A program made the position numbers and the translations under genes. Shown piece after piece: positions 42,446 through 51,397 of a DNA stretch of 64,000 nt. How positions within the stretch are numbered: the first letter of the stretch is position 1; the number at the start of each line of letters is the position of its first letter. Below the pieces are notes generated by a model, which was not told where the DNA came from, ran no database searches, and saw only the letters and a program-made list of their open reading frames with translations. Source of the stretch: Lewinellaceae bacterium (GTDB lineage: Bacteria; Bacteroidota; Bacteroidia; Chitinophagales; Saprospiraceae). Where the stretch lies: contig JACJXV010000014.1 of the NCBI GenBank assembly GCA_020636445.1, positions 1-64,000 of the forward strand, written 5' to 3'.

Positions 42446-44140
42446 ATGATGAAAAACGCTTCCTTCCTCCTGCATATCAGCTACTTGCTTTTGCTAGTCC
42501 TCGGTTTTACGAGCATCGCTTACGGGCAATCCGATGAGCTCAACCGCGAAAGCCTGCTTATTGAAGCGGGGCGCGAAAAACTGTTAGGCAATACCGAAAA
42601 AGCCCTGGCACTCTATCAACAGATCATTGATAGTAGCCCCAGCGACGTGGTTGCTCCCTACGAAATGGCTCGCATCTATTTGGGTATTGATGAAGCGGGA
42701 AAAGCACTTCCCCTGGCCCGCAGGGCTGCGCAGGGCGATCCCACCAACCCCTGGTTCCAGATTTTACTAGCCAATACCTACGAAAAGCTGGGTCAATTAA
42801 AAGAAGCAGCAGGCGTTTTCGAAACACTAGCCAAAACCCATCCACAGGATTCTTATTTCTCTGAACAATGGGCCTTTCTCCTGGTCAAGGCAGGAGATAT
42901 AACTGGTGCCCTTCGTGCTTATGACGATCTCGAGCGCCGCATCGGCATCACCGAAGACATCATCCGCCGCAAGCAGACCCTTTACCTCGGTATTGGGGAT
43001 ACAAAAAAAGCCGCCCGCGAAATAGAACGCCTCATTGAGGCTTTCCCTAAACGAACAGACTACCAGTACTTGCTCGCTGAATTTTACCAGCAGATCGGTG
43101 ATGCCGGTAATGCCCGTAAGGTTTACCAGGCAATTCTCGACCGAGATCCCCAGGAAACCAAAGCAGCCCTGGCCCTGATCGACAATAAACCCACCGGCAA
43201 TGCCCAGGAAGTACAATACATCCAGTCACTGCAACCCCTTTTTGCCGATCGCACCATCGCTATTGACCTTAAAATAAATAAAATCATCCCGCTCCTGCAG
43301 CAGCTGGCCAATTCCGGTGATACGACCCTCGCCCGGCCCCTCCTGGATCTGACAACGCAACTTGAGCAAGCTCATCCGCGCGATGCCAAACCCTATGCCG
43401 CTGCCGGGGATATTCTTTTTTATGCCGGGCAACCCGCGCAGGCCGCTGCCAAATACCAACGTGCCTTACAACTCGATGATACTGTTTTCCCGGTATGGGA
43501 TCAGTTAATTTTAGCCAACCTGGCACAAGGAGACCTTGATGCCGCCCGGCGTCATGCCGAGAATGCAATGGACATTTTCCCCAATAAAGCCGTACTCTTT
43601 TACTACGCTGGCCAGGCCAACGCCCTGCAGAGTAAATGGGAAAAGGCTACCGCCGACCTGGAACAAGCACAACTGATGGCCGGTCGGGCCAGCGAGTTGC
43701 TCCCCGATATCGAAAGCCTGCTGGCATGGGCCTACGCCAATACCCGCCAGGATTCCAAAGCACAGGCGCTTTTTGCCAGTGCCCGTCAACGAAACCCTAA
43801 ATCCGCAACGGTTCTGGCCCGCCAGTCGCTGGCAACCCAAAATGCTGACCAAGCAATGGCCCTGGCGCAGCAAGCCCGCCAATTGGAAGCCCAAAACCCG
43901 GAGGCCATTCACGCCCTGGCCTGGGCACAATACCGGCAAGGGCAATTGGATGAGGCACAAAAGAGCCTGCAACCCCTGCTTAAAGGAGCGAATCCCCTGG
44001 TCCTGGAACATTATGGGGATATGCTGTTTCGTATAGGTCAAACCGAATCAGCTATTCAATATTGGAACCAGGCACGTAACTCGGGCAGCATTAACCCCGT
44101 CTTAGTAAAGAAGATAACCGATAAACAACTCCATGAATAA
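42446..44140 (+). CDS. Tetratricopeptide repeat protein, exported
   Basis: 564 aa with signal peptide (LLLVLGFTSIAYGQ). About a dozen TPR units from residue 30 on, for example AGREKLLGNTEKALALYQQIIDSSPSDVVAPYEMARIY and EQWAFLLVKAGDITGALRAYDDLERR, with further units near 330-400 and 480-555. Probably a periplasmic scaffold. First gene of a unit with DUF4292 (8-bp overlap) and the EnvC-like gene, an arrangement conserved in Bacteroidota and suggestive of an envelope role. Confidence 0.92.
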   Translation: MMKNASFLLHISYLLLLVLGFTSIAYGQSDELNRESLLIEAGREKLLGNTEKALALYQQIIDSSPSDVVAPYEMARIYLGIDEAGKALPLARRAAQGDPTNPWFQILLANTYEKLGQLKEAAGVFETLAKTHPQDSYFSEQWAFLLVKAGDITGALRAYDDLERRIGITEDIIRRKQTLYLGIGDTKKAAREIERLIEAFPKRTDYQYLLAEFYQQIGDAGNARKVYQAILDRDPQETKAALALIDNKPTGNAQEVQYIQSLQPLFADRTIAIDLKINKIIPLLQQLANSGDTTLARPLLDLTTQLEQAHPRDAKPYAAAGDILFYAGQPAQAAAKYQRALQLDDTVFPVWDQLILANLAQGDLDAARRHAENAMDIFPNKAVLFYYAGQANALQSKWEKATADLEQAQLMAGRASELLPDIESLLAWAYANTRQDSKAQALFASARQRNPKSATVLARQSLATQNADQAMALAQQARQLEAQNPEAIHALAWAQYRQGQLDEAQKSLQPLLKGANPLVLEHYGDMLFRIGQTESAIQYWNQARNSGSINPVLVKKITDKQLHE

Positions 44141-44915
44141 ATACGCTTTGTCCTTTTTCGTTCTTTTCCTGGGTGCCAGCCTTTTCTTGTTCTCCGGCTG
44201 TGGAACGGCTAAAAAAACAGGCACGACCAGCACTACAGAAAAACGCTCTGCAGATTTCCTGTTCAGCCGCCTGAATAGTCAACGCCTTGACGCTGAATGG
44301 CTCGATGCCAAAGCCAAAATAGCGTTCGCGGACGACTACTTTTCGGTACGAGCTACGGCCCAAATTCGCCTGCAGCGCGACAGCGCTATCTGGATGTCAC
44401 TGCGAAAACTGGGGTTCGAAGCAGCAAGAGTGCTCATTTTGCCCGACTCCGTGCATATCCTCGATCGCCTGAATAACGAATATGCTGTTTATGGCCTTGA
44501 TTACCTGGGCAAAAAATATAACCTTCCCGCAAGCTTTGCCATGATCCAGGATCTACTGCTCGGCAATGCCGTTTGGCTCGGCGGCAGCGGCCGAAAGGTC
44601 GAAAATGAAGGTGCTAACCTCATCCTGATTGATCAAACCAATCAGGAAGAATTGCGCTACCAACTCGACGGCAAGAGTTATCACTTACAAGCGATGACCT
44701 ACCTCAACAAACCCCACCAGCGGTCGTTAGCGGTTACCTTTGAAGAATATAATTCGGCGCTGGGCCGCAAACAATTTGCTTATTTTCGTAATTTTAAGCT
44801 CAGTAGCGAGGAAACCGGCCCCGTCGCCGTGGATATCCAGTTTACTCAGGTAGAATTCAATGTCCCGACTAGCTTTCCCTTCGAGGTTCCCGGCCGATTC
44901 ACACGTGTGGATTAA
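44133..44915 (+). CDS. DUF4292 lipoprotein (LolB-like?)
   Basis: 260 aa. Lipoprotein signal with lipobox FSGC (Cys at about residue 24). The mature part matches DUF4292: LDAEWLDAKAKIAFADDYFSVRATAQIRLQRDSAIWMSLRKLGFEAARVLILPDSVHILDRLNNEYAVYGLDYL, an 11-stranded-like half barrel that recalls LolA/LolB; the link to lipoprotein transport is inference. Between the TPR and EnvC-like genes, overlapping both. Confidence 0.9.
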   Translation: MNKYALSFFVLFLGASLFLFSGCGTAKKTGTTSTTEKRSADFLFSRLNSQRLDAEWLDAKAKIAFADDYFSVRATAQIRLQRDSAIWMSLRKLGFEAARVLILPDSVHILDRLNNEYAVYGLDYLGKKYNLPASFAMIQDLLLGNAVWLGGSGRKVENEGANLILIDQTNQEELRYQLDGKSYHLQAMTYLNKPHQRSLAVTFEEYNSALGRKQFAYFRNFKLSSEETGPVAVDIQFTQVEFNVPTSFPFEVPGRFTRVD

Positions 44916-46101
44916 ATGGCTGTTGATAATAGGCTTCCTGGCAGTTGCCTTGCCCGGAATAACCCAAAGTCGGCGTGACCTGGAGGAAAAGCGCAAGCGC
45001 CTGCTCCAAAACATCGAGCGAACCTCCAAGCAATTAGTTGCCACCCAATCGAACAAGGAAAAAACCTTGCAGCGATATCTTACACTCCAGCAGCAAATTC
45101 GCCAACGCCAGCAACTACTCAATACCATTCGGGAAGAGATGATCTTTACCGAAGCCAGTATCGCGCGTACTAACGACGTACTGAACTCCCTACAAGCGGA
45201 TGTAACCCGTCTGCAAAAAGAATACACCCAGATGCTCCGGGTAGCCCTGCGGCATCGGCTAAATCATAGTTATTTATTCTTTCTGCTTTCCGCCGACAAC
45301 CTCAATGAGGCGTTCCGTCGTTGGCAATACCTGCGGCAGTATGAGCGTTACCGCCGTCGCCAGGCACATCTCATCAGGGAAACCCAGCGAACGTTAGCCG
45401 ATAAATCCGTACAACTCGAAGCCCGGCTGGCTGAAAAAGCTAACCTCCTCGGAGTCACAGAACTCCAAAAAACAAAACTGAGTACGGAACTTACAGACAA
45501 AGACAACTTGTTACAAAGTCTGAAAACAGATGAACGCAAGTTAGCCAGCACTTTAAGCAGCCAAGAAGAAGCTGCCCGCCAGCTGAATTCGGTAATTGAA
45601 AATATTATTCGCCAGGAAATGGAAGCCGTACGCAGGCGCGCCCGGACCTCAGAAATTATACCCACTAAGGATGGCGCTACCGCTACTAACGCCGCATCCG
45701 GGAATAGTTTCCAGGAGCAAAAAGGCCGTTTGCCCTGGCCGGTAGCTTCCGGCCAAATCGTCAGGGGTTATGGCACGCAGGCGCACCCTACCTTGAAAAG
45801 TGTACGAATCACCAACAACGGTATTGATATTCGTACCACCCAGGGTGCACCGGTCAAGGCAATATTCGCTGGCAAGGTAGCTGGAACACAATTTATCCCC
45901 GGCTATCAGAATACCGTAATTCTGCAGCATGGCACCTATTACTCGGTTTACTCAAACCTTGCTACCTTGCGGGTCAAACGCGGTGACTCCGTCAGTGCCG
46001 AGCAGGTGATTGGCGAGCTTGGCCAGGAAAAACCGGAAGTACACTTCGAAGTGTGGCGCGAAAAACAGCGTTTGAACCCCGCCGAGTGGGTGCAGCAATA
46101 A
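44860..46101 (+). CDS. EnvC-like LytM-domain protein (probable amidase activator)
   Basis: 413 aa; a GTG at 44905 would give a shorter, more typical leader (WIKWLLIIGFLAVALPGITQ) and only an 11-bp overlap with DUF4292. Residues about 40-270 form a long coiled coil (RRDLEEKRKRLLQNIERTSKQLV onward). The C-terminal LytM/M23 domain has ITNNGIDIRTTQGAPVKAIFAGKV and EVHFEVW: the first ligand His is Asn and the HxH motif has lost its first His, so it cannot bind zinc normally. That is the EnvC pattern: a catalytically dead LytM domain that activates cell-wall amidases at division. Confidence 0.92.
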   Translation: MSRLAFPSRFPADSHVWIKWLLIIGFLAVALPGITQSRRDLEEKRKRLLQNIERTSKQLVATQSNKEKTLQRYLTLQQQIRQRQQLLNTIREEMIFTEASIARTNDVLNSLQADVTRLQKEYTQMLRVALRHRLNHSYLFFLLSADNLNEAFRRWQYLRQYERYRRRQAHLIRETQRTLADKSVQLEARLAEKANLLGVTELQKTKLSTELTDKDNLLQSLKTDERKLASTLSSQEEAARQLNSVIENIIRQEMEAVRRRARTSEIIPTKDGATATNAASGNSFQEQKGRLPWPVASGQIVRGYGTQAHPTLKSVRITNNGIDIRTTQGAPVKAIFAGKVAGTQFIPGYQNTVILQHGTYYSVYSNLATLRVKRGDSVSAEQVIGELGQEKPEVHFEVWREKQRLNPAEWVQQ

Positions 46102-46133
46102 GCCCCCGGCCTTCATCATCAACCTAATCGTTT

Positions 46134-47348
46134 ATGGCCCAAGAGTGGAATGTAGGAGAGAAAGAGCGCAAAGGTCTGCAAAAACAAACCGAATATGCCG
46201 TACTGGTCGGGCTGATCCAAAAAGGTCAAACCGAAGAACAGGTCACGGAATACCTCGATGAACTGGAGTTTCTCGCAATGACCGCCGGCGCAGAAGCCCG
46301 TAAACGCTTTATCCAAAAGCTCCCCCATCCGGATTCCCGAAGCTTTATTGGCAAAGGCAAAATTGAAGAAATCAAAGCCTACATTGACGCCCATGAGGAT
46401 GTCAACATGGTCATTTTTGACGATGACCTCACCGGTAAACAGACTAACCATCTGGAGGAAGCACTTAAGGTAAAGATCATCGACCGCAGTAGCCTGATTC
46501 TCGATATTTTTGCCTCGCGGGCCCAAACCGCCCAGGCTAAAACACAAGTCGAACTGGCGCAAATGCAATACCTCCTCCCCCGCTTGCGGGGTCTCTGGAC
46601 TCACCTTGAGCGCCAACGCGGGGGTATCGGAATGCGGGGCCCCGGGGAAAAAGAAATTGAAACAGACCGCCGGATAATTCGCGACAAAATAGCCTTGCTG
46701 AAAAAGCGCCTGGAAAAAATCGACCTGCAGAATACAACCCAACGGAAAAATCGCGGTGAACTGATTCGCGTTTCGCTCGTTGGCTATACCAACGTAGGCA
46801 AGTCGACACTGATGAATATCCTCAGCAAGTCAGAGGTTTTTGCGGAGGACAAACTCTTTGCCACCCTCGACACTACGGTGCGGAAAGTCGTTTTTGAAAA
46901 TGTCCCCTTCCTGCTCTCCGATACCGTCGGGTTTATTCGCAAGCTCCCCCATCACCTGATCGAAAGTTTTAAATCCACGCTCGATGAAGTCCGGGAAAGC
47001 GATATACTCATTCATGTCGTGGATATTGCCCATCCCCAGCATGAAGACCATATCCGCACAGTAAATGTTACGCTCCAGGAGCTGGAAGCCATCGAAAAAC
47101 CTACCCTCTTTGTCTTCAATAAGTTCGACCTTTTTCGCGAACGTTACTATGACCCCTTCATCGACGACGAAGCCCGCCAGGAGATCGAAGAAGGCCTGCA
47201 GGGGAACCTTAAAAACCTCTTTGAACATGATAACGTCCTCATTTCTGCCGTACGCAAAGAAAATATCGACGTATTGCGCGAAAAAATGTTGACAATGATC
47301 AAAGAACAATATAAACTGCGGTATCCGTATCAGTCGCGGCAATGGTAA
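46134..47348 (+). CDS. hflX: GTPase HflX
   Basis: 404 aa. N-terminal HflX domain (SFIGKGKIEEIKAYI, FDDDLTGKQTNHLEEAL, IDRSSLILDIFASRAQTAQAKTQVELAQMQYLLPRL), coiled linker (GIGMRGPGEKEIETDRR), and a G domain with P-loop GYTNVGKSTLMN, DTVGFIRKLPHHLIESFKSTL and NKFD. It binds the large ribosomal subunit and splits stalled ribosomes under stress. 32 bp after the EnvC-like gene. Confidence 0.97.
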   Translation: MAQEWNVGEKERKGLQKQTEYAVLVGLIQKGQTEEQVTEYLDELEFLAMTAGAEARKRFIQKLPHPDSRSFIGKGKIEEIKAYIDAHEDVNMVIFDDDLTGKQTNHLEEALKVKIIDRSSLILDIFASRAQTAQAKTQVELAQMQYLLPRLRGLWTHLERQRGGIGMRGPGEKEIETDRRIIRDKIALLKKRLEKIDLQNTTQRKNRGELIRVSLVGYTNVGKSTLMNILSKSEVFAEDKLFATLDTTVRKVVFENVPFLLSDTVGFIRKLPHHLIESFKSTLDEVRESDILIHVVDIAHPQHEDHIRTVNVTLQELEAIEKPTLFVFNKFDLFRERYYDPFIDDEARQEIEEGLQGNLKNLFEHDNVLISAVRKENIDVLREKMLTMIKEQYKLRYPYQSRQW

Positions 47349-47387
47349 CCCTTTTTTGCCACTGACTAACTGTCCGGCAAACCCCTT

Positions 47388-48494
47388 ATGCCCTATATCA
47401 TGATCCTGGAACACTATGCAAATCTTTTAGTCCATTATTGCCTCGAAATTCAACCCGGGGATAAATTACTCGTCCGGACCACCCTATTGGCCGAACCCCT
47501 GGTACGGGAGGTTTACCGCCTGGCGCTCCGCGCGGGTGCCCACGTCGAAGTTGATTTCGACTTTGCGGAAAAAAATCGCATCTTCCTCCAGGAGGCCGGA
47601 GAAGCACAACTGGACTTCGTTTCGCCTGCCTACCAACAGGCAATGGAAACCTTCGATGCCTACCTCTACATTCGTGCGCCTTATAACCTGCGGGAAGATC
47701 AACAGGTTGACCCCGCCAAAGCACGGCGTCGCAGCCAGGCGCTCAGTGGCGTCAATCAAACTTATTTCCGGCGAACCGCCACCCGCGAATTGAAGCGCAA
47801 CCTGTGCCAGTACCCTACGCAGGCAGCAGCTCAGGAGGCCGGAATGTCCCTGGAAGAATACGAAAAATTCGTCTACGGTGCCTGTCAACTATATGCCCCT
47901 GACCCTATTGCCGCCTGGCACGAGGTTCGGCGCCAACAGCAGCATATCGTAGATCACCTTAACCAATGCCAGCAGGTGCGCTACGTGGGGCCGGGTACTG
48001 ATCTGACTTTTTCCACTACCGGCCGCACCTGGATCAATTCTGATGGCCGAACCAATATGCCCTCCGGAGAAGTCTACACCTCTCCGGTAGAAGACTCGGT
48101 CAACGGAGTAGTATACTTTTCCTACCCCGGCCTCTACCAGGGGCACGAAGTAGAAGACGTCACCCTCTGGGTCAAAGATGGTTATATTGAAAAGTGGACT
48201 GCCCGGCGAGGCCAGGATTTCCTCGATGAGATTTTCCAAACTGCAGGCACCCGGCGTTTTGGCGAAGCAGCCATCGGCACCAACTACAACATTTCCCGCA
48301 TGACCCGCAATATCCTCTTTGATGAGAAAATTGGCGGAACAGTACACCTGGCTATTGGGCAATCCTATCTTCAGGCCGGCGGGAAAAACGAATCAACCGT
48401 CCACTGGGATATGATCACCGATATGACCCAGGGAGGGGAAATTTTTGCCGACGGTAAAAAGATATATGCGAATGGTCAATTCTTACTCACCTAA
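47388..48494 (+). CDS. M29 family aminopeptidase
   Basis: 368 aa, typical length. Metal ligands and active-site residues of the family (AmpS/PepS) are visible: Glu in SGEVYTSPVEDSVNG, Glu in FGEAAIGTN, His in GGTVHLAIGQSY with the Tyr, and His/Asp in STVHWDMI. A cytoplasmic metallo-aminopeptidase for short peptides. Start ATG 47388; ATG 47400 is an alternative. 39 bp after hflX. Confidence 0.94.
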   Translation: MPYIMILEHYANLLVHYCLEIQPGDKLLVRTTLLAEPLVREVYRLALRAGAHVEVDFDFAEKNRIFLQEAGEAQLDFVSPAYQQAMETFDAYLYIRAPYNLREDQQVDPAKARRRSQALSGVNQTYFRRTATRELKRNLCQYPTQAAAQEAGMSLEEYEKFVYGACQLYAPDPIAAWHEVRRQQQHIVDHLNQCQQVRYVGPGTDLTFSTTGRTWINSDGRTNMPSGEVYTSPVEDSVNGVVYFSYPGLYQGHEVEDVTLWVKDGYIEKWTARRGQDFLDEIFQTAGTRRFGEAAIGTNYNISRMTRNILFDEKIGGTVHLAIGQSYLQAGGKNESTVHWDMITDMTQGGEIFADGKKIYANGQFLLT

Positions 48495-48630
48495 TTCAAT
48501 TTCTGCAAGTAGATAAAATGCCCTAAATACAAGGCTTTACAACAGATGCAGGCCGATTTTTTGGCCCGGGAAAAGAGCGAGTCTAGAATTTTATCCATAA
48601 CTTGCACAGTGAAACACTAGAAACCAGTTA

Positions 48631-48638
48631 TATTTTTG
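48631..48638 (+). promoter_or_regulatory. Possible -7 box
   Basis: TATTTTTG fits TAnnTTTG and lies 48 bp before the ATG at 48686. There is no TTG at the usual distance. Confidence 0.35.
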
Positions 48639-48685
48639 ATAGTGAGCACGTTGAAAAAAATTGCAGACCCAAAACACATTAAACC

Positions 48686-49435
48686 GTGAACAACAAAACG
48701 ATTGCATTCCTAGAATTAAAGTATGGCAACATTTACGGCGGGTACCCCAATTTCTATGCAATCAGTGAAATTGCCCTGCTAGTCTTCGAGTATGGATCCA
48801 ATAAGATCTTCTTAGAGAGCTGGATCAACAATGCTAATGTAGACATCGTCACTGTAACCTCTAAAACCAACGAACTGGGCCACACTGTTGGTCGCGTGAA
48901 AGAAGTCTTCAACATGAAAACGGGTCGCCGCCGGCCTTATGATGAAGAATTCAAACTTTCCGAAGAAGATTTACAGGAAGAATTCCGCAAACTGCGGCCT
49001 TCCAAAATGCCGATCAAAAACTTCCTGATCAAAAACTTCCGCAAGTATCGATTCATGGATATCGTCGTCTTCGACGGTCGCCGCGACGTATTCCTCTGCG
49101 AACGCTCGGGAGCTAACTTTGGTCATTACAACATCATCGACTTACAGAAAGACTTCAACAAGGAGACCGATTACCTGTTCTCCCTTAACAAACTGGCCGT
49201 AGTCGCTAACTTCGAACTCGATCGCTCCTATCTGCGGACCAACAACCTGGAATACTGGCTGCACCCCATCGCTGCTCGCCAAATTGTACCCAAGTCGGCC
49301 GCCTATGATGCTGCCCGGCTCATGATGGTATTCAATGAATGGCACCTGCACCACGATGACTTCCTCATCAAAGCACAGTTATTGCTTAACCGCATTCAGG
49401 TTACCAAAGCCGCCGATTCAGGAGATGATGATTAA
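48686..49435 (+). CDS. Conserved protein, possibly a decayed DEDD exonuclease fold
   Basis: 249 aa, no leader or membrane helix. The start (KTIAFLELKYGNIYGGYPNFYAISEIALLVFEYGS) resembles motif I of DnaQ-like exonucleases, where IDxETTG is followed by IIEIG, but the acidic pair reads Glu-Leu-Lys. DIVVFDGRRDVFLCER and HPIAARQIVPKSAAYDAARLMMVF could be the later motifs, also altered. The tail is acidic (DSGDDD). If the fold guess is right the catalytic residues are mostly lost. I do not recognise the family otherwise. Monocistronic with a hairpin after it. Confidence 0.8.
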   Translation: MNNKTIAFLELKYGNIYGGYPNFYAISEIALLVFEYGSNKIFLESWINNANVDIVTVTSKTNELGHTVGRVKEVFNMKTGRRRPYDEEFKLSEEDLQEEFRKLRPSKMPIKNFLIKNFRKYRFMDIVVFDGRRDVFLCERSGANFGHYNIIDLQKDFNKETDYLFSLNKLAVVANFELDRSYLRTNNLEYWLHPIAARQIVPKSAAYDAARLMMVFNEWHLHHDDFLIKAQLLLNRIQVTKAADSGDDD

Positions 49436-49444
49436 GAAAGAAAT

Positions 49445-49475
49445 GAGAAACCGGAAATCAGTTTTCCGGTTTCTC
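49445..49475 (+). terminator. Hairpin after the conserved unknown gene
   Basis: GAGAAACCGGAAA (49445-49457) pairs perfectly with TTTCCGGTTTCTC (49463-49475), loop of five. Only a weak T tract follows, but the position 10 bp after the stop fits termination. Confidence 0.55.
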
Positions 49476-49489
49476 GTTCCTCGTTGAGC

Positions 49490-49850
49490 GTTATTTATCC
49501 GCCTCTGGCGGGCTCGTTAAACGTTGAGCGGTTTTTACCCGCAGAAACCTTCGGTGCAGGAGGGTTACCTGCCATAGCTTTAGCGCAAGTCGGGGTCTGT
49601 TCCTCTCCCTATCTCTAAATGAGTCTACTCTGATTTTTGGCTAACCGGCAAGTTTAGTCCGCAGGTCACTACCCAGCCCCATACGGGCAAGCTTGGTTTA
49701 GAGCCGAGCCTACGGCACTAGTTTAGAGAAATGTTATGGTTGATAACTCAACAAGCCCTTCAGTGCCATTAACTCTAAACCAGTGAGCGCAGCGAACGGC
49801 TCTAAACCAGTAGGGAGCAAAGCGACCTACGGCCCTAAACCATCTAAACC
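49490..49850. repeat. Intergenic tract of GGTTTAGA/TCTAAACC keyword repeats
   Basis: GGTTTAGAG, AGTTTAGAG, CTCTAAACCAG (twice), CCCTAAACCATCTAAACC, with adapters such as TGAGCGCAGCGAACGG and TAGGGAGCAAAGCGACCTACGG. The tract reaches the end of the beta-CASP gene: its stop codon (TAG, minus strand, 49844-49846) lies inside a GGTTTAGA unit. Earlier parts include TCCGCCTCTGGCGGGCTCG. No gene. Confidence 0.8.
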
Positions 49851-51253
49851 TCCACTTCCTGTCCCAAGGCTGGAATATCAACCTGTGCAAAACCTGCTTT
49901 AGTTAGCATTTCCTGAAATGCCTGTTGGGCATCATAATCGCCGTGTACAAGGAAGATACGCTTGGCGTGTTCGCGCTGTGGACGTAGAAAATCAAATAAC
50001 TCCAGGCGATCCCCATGTGCGGAGAAGGAATCCATCACTTCTACCTTGGCCCTGACGGGTTTCCAGTCGCCGAACAATCGCAAGTGGTCAGCTCCGGCAC
50101 GCAACTTACCCCCCGGGGTATCTGGCGAGCAATACCCCACAATCAAAATGGTATTTTGCTCGTGGTCAATATTGTTATAGACATGGTGCTTAATCCGCCC
50201 TGCATTGATCATGCCAGCAGCACTGATGATAATACAGGCCTCCTTGGAGGTGTTCAAAGCCTTAGATTGCTCTACCTTGCGGATATAATGAAGCCGGTTA
50301 AACCCAAAAGGATTATCATCCACCAGCATGTATTCGGTAAGTTCAGCGTCGAAACACTCCGGGTGGGAAGCAAAAACCATCGTGGCGTTAACCGCCAGTG
50401 GGCTATCCACATACACCGGAATATCAGGTAACTGGCCGGCATTCGCAAGTTTGTCCAACATGTAAACCAACTCCTGCGTACGCCCCACGCTAAATGCGGG
50501 GATGATCACTTTTCCGCCACGTTTCACACAGGTGTCCTGAATAATCTGGAGGAAATGGCCTGTTTCGGCAGGTGCGCTTTCGTGTTCGCGGTCACCATAG
50601 GTCGATTCACTAATCAGCACATCTACTTCCGGCATGGGCTGCGGATCCCGCAAGATCGGGCGATTGGGCCTGCCTATATCACCGGTAAACCCAACGTGAA
50701 TGGTGCGATTGCCCTCCCGGATACGCAAGGTCACACTGGCACTGCCCAGAATATGACCGGCATCGCGAAAAATGGCCTCTACCCGGTCGTTGATACGGAA
50801 CCAGTGATCATAACTGTAGGTGATAAACCGATCCATCGCCTGGTGGACATCATCGAGGGTATAGAGTGGCTCGCGAAAAGCAACATCTTCAAACTTGGCT
50901 TTTTCGGCCTTCTTCTTGTTGAAATACTCGGCATCGCGTTCCTGAATCATGGCACTATCCATCAGCATAATGCCGCATAAGCTGCGGGTGGCATGAGTGG
51001 CATGGATATCACCTTTGAAGCCATCTTTCACCAGTTTCGGTACCCGACCGGTATGATCAATATGTGCATGCGATAGAATCAGGCAGTCTACATCCTCCGG
51101 CTCGAAGAGCCATTCCCGGTTGAAGTTCTCCATAGAATCTTCATACCCCTGATACAGACCACAATCGAGCAAAATAGTGAACCCATCATCGAGGGTAAGC
51201 AAATGGGCACTGCCGGTCACTTCGCGGGCGGCACCACAGAATTTTATTTTCAT
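49844..51253 (-). CDS. MBL-fold beta-CASP hydrolase (RNA-type, CPSF-like)
   Basis: 469 aa. Metallo-beta-lactamase motif HAHIDHTGR, second-ligand region FRDAGHILGSASV and GFTGDIGRP; beta-CASP insertion (ISESTYGDREHE, PAFSVGRTQELVYML) and C-terminal motifs GYCSPDTPGGKL, FSAHGDRLEL and VHGDYDAQQAF. Enzymes of this group (archaeal CPSF-like, bacterial YsgC type) are metal-dependent RNA endo- or exonucleases. Cytoplasmic, apparently alone. Its 3' end merges with an intergenic repeat. Confidence 0.94.
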   Translation of the reverse strand: MKIKFCGAAREVTGSAHLLTLDDGFTILLDCGLYQGYEDSMENFNREWLFEPEDVDCLILSHAHIDHTGRVPKLVKDGFKGDIHATHATRSLCGIMLMDSAMIQERDAEYFNKKKAEKAKFEDVAFREPLYTLDDVHQAMDRFITYSYDHWFRINDRVEAIFRDAGHILGSASVTLRIREGNRTIHVGFTGDIGRPNRPILRDPQPMPEVDVLISESTYGDREHESAPAETGHFLQIIQDTCVKRGGKVIIPAFSVGRTQELVYMLDKLANAGQLPDIPVYVDSPLAVNATMVFASHPECFDAELTEYMLVDDNPFGFNRLHYIRKVEQSKALNTSKEACIIISAAGMINAGRIKHHVYNNIDHEQNTILIVGYCSPDTPGGKLRAGADHLRLFGDWKPVRAKVEVMDSFSAHGDRLELFDFLRPQREHAKRIFLVHGDYDAQQAFQEMLTKAGFAQVDIPALGQEVEV

Positions 51254-51291
51254 AGACTTATTTCCATAACGGTGTGAACCCTGAAAATAAG

Positions 51292-51333
51292 AAAAAAGCC
51301 ATTCTAGCAGAAACTTTCGTTCGCTAAAATGGC
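51292..51333 (-). terminator. Terminator after the sigma-factor operon
   Basis: On the minus strand GCCATTTTAGC (plus 51323-51333) pairs with GCTAGAATGGC (plus 51298-51308, one G-U), followed by six T (plus 51292-51297). It lies 65 bp after the last gene of the operon. Confidence 0.85.
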
Positions 51334-51397
51334 CTACCTATGGTTCGTAAAATTGGTTTCCCGCTGGCGTTACGAACGCCGGAAGCTCATTAAGCTT

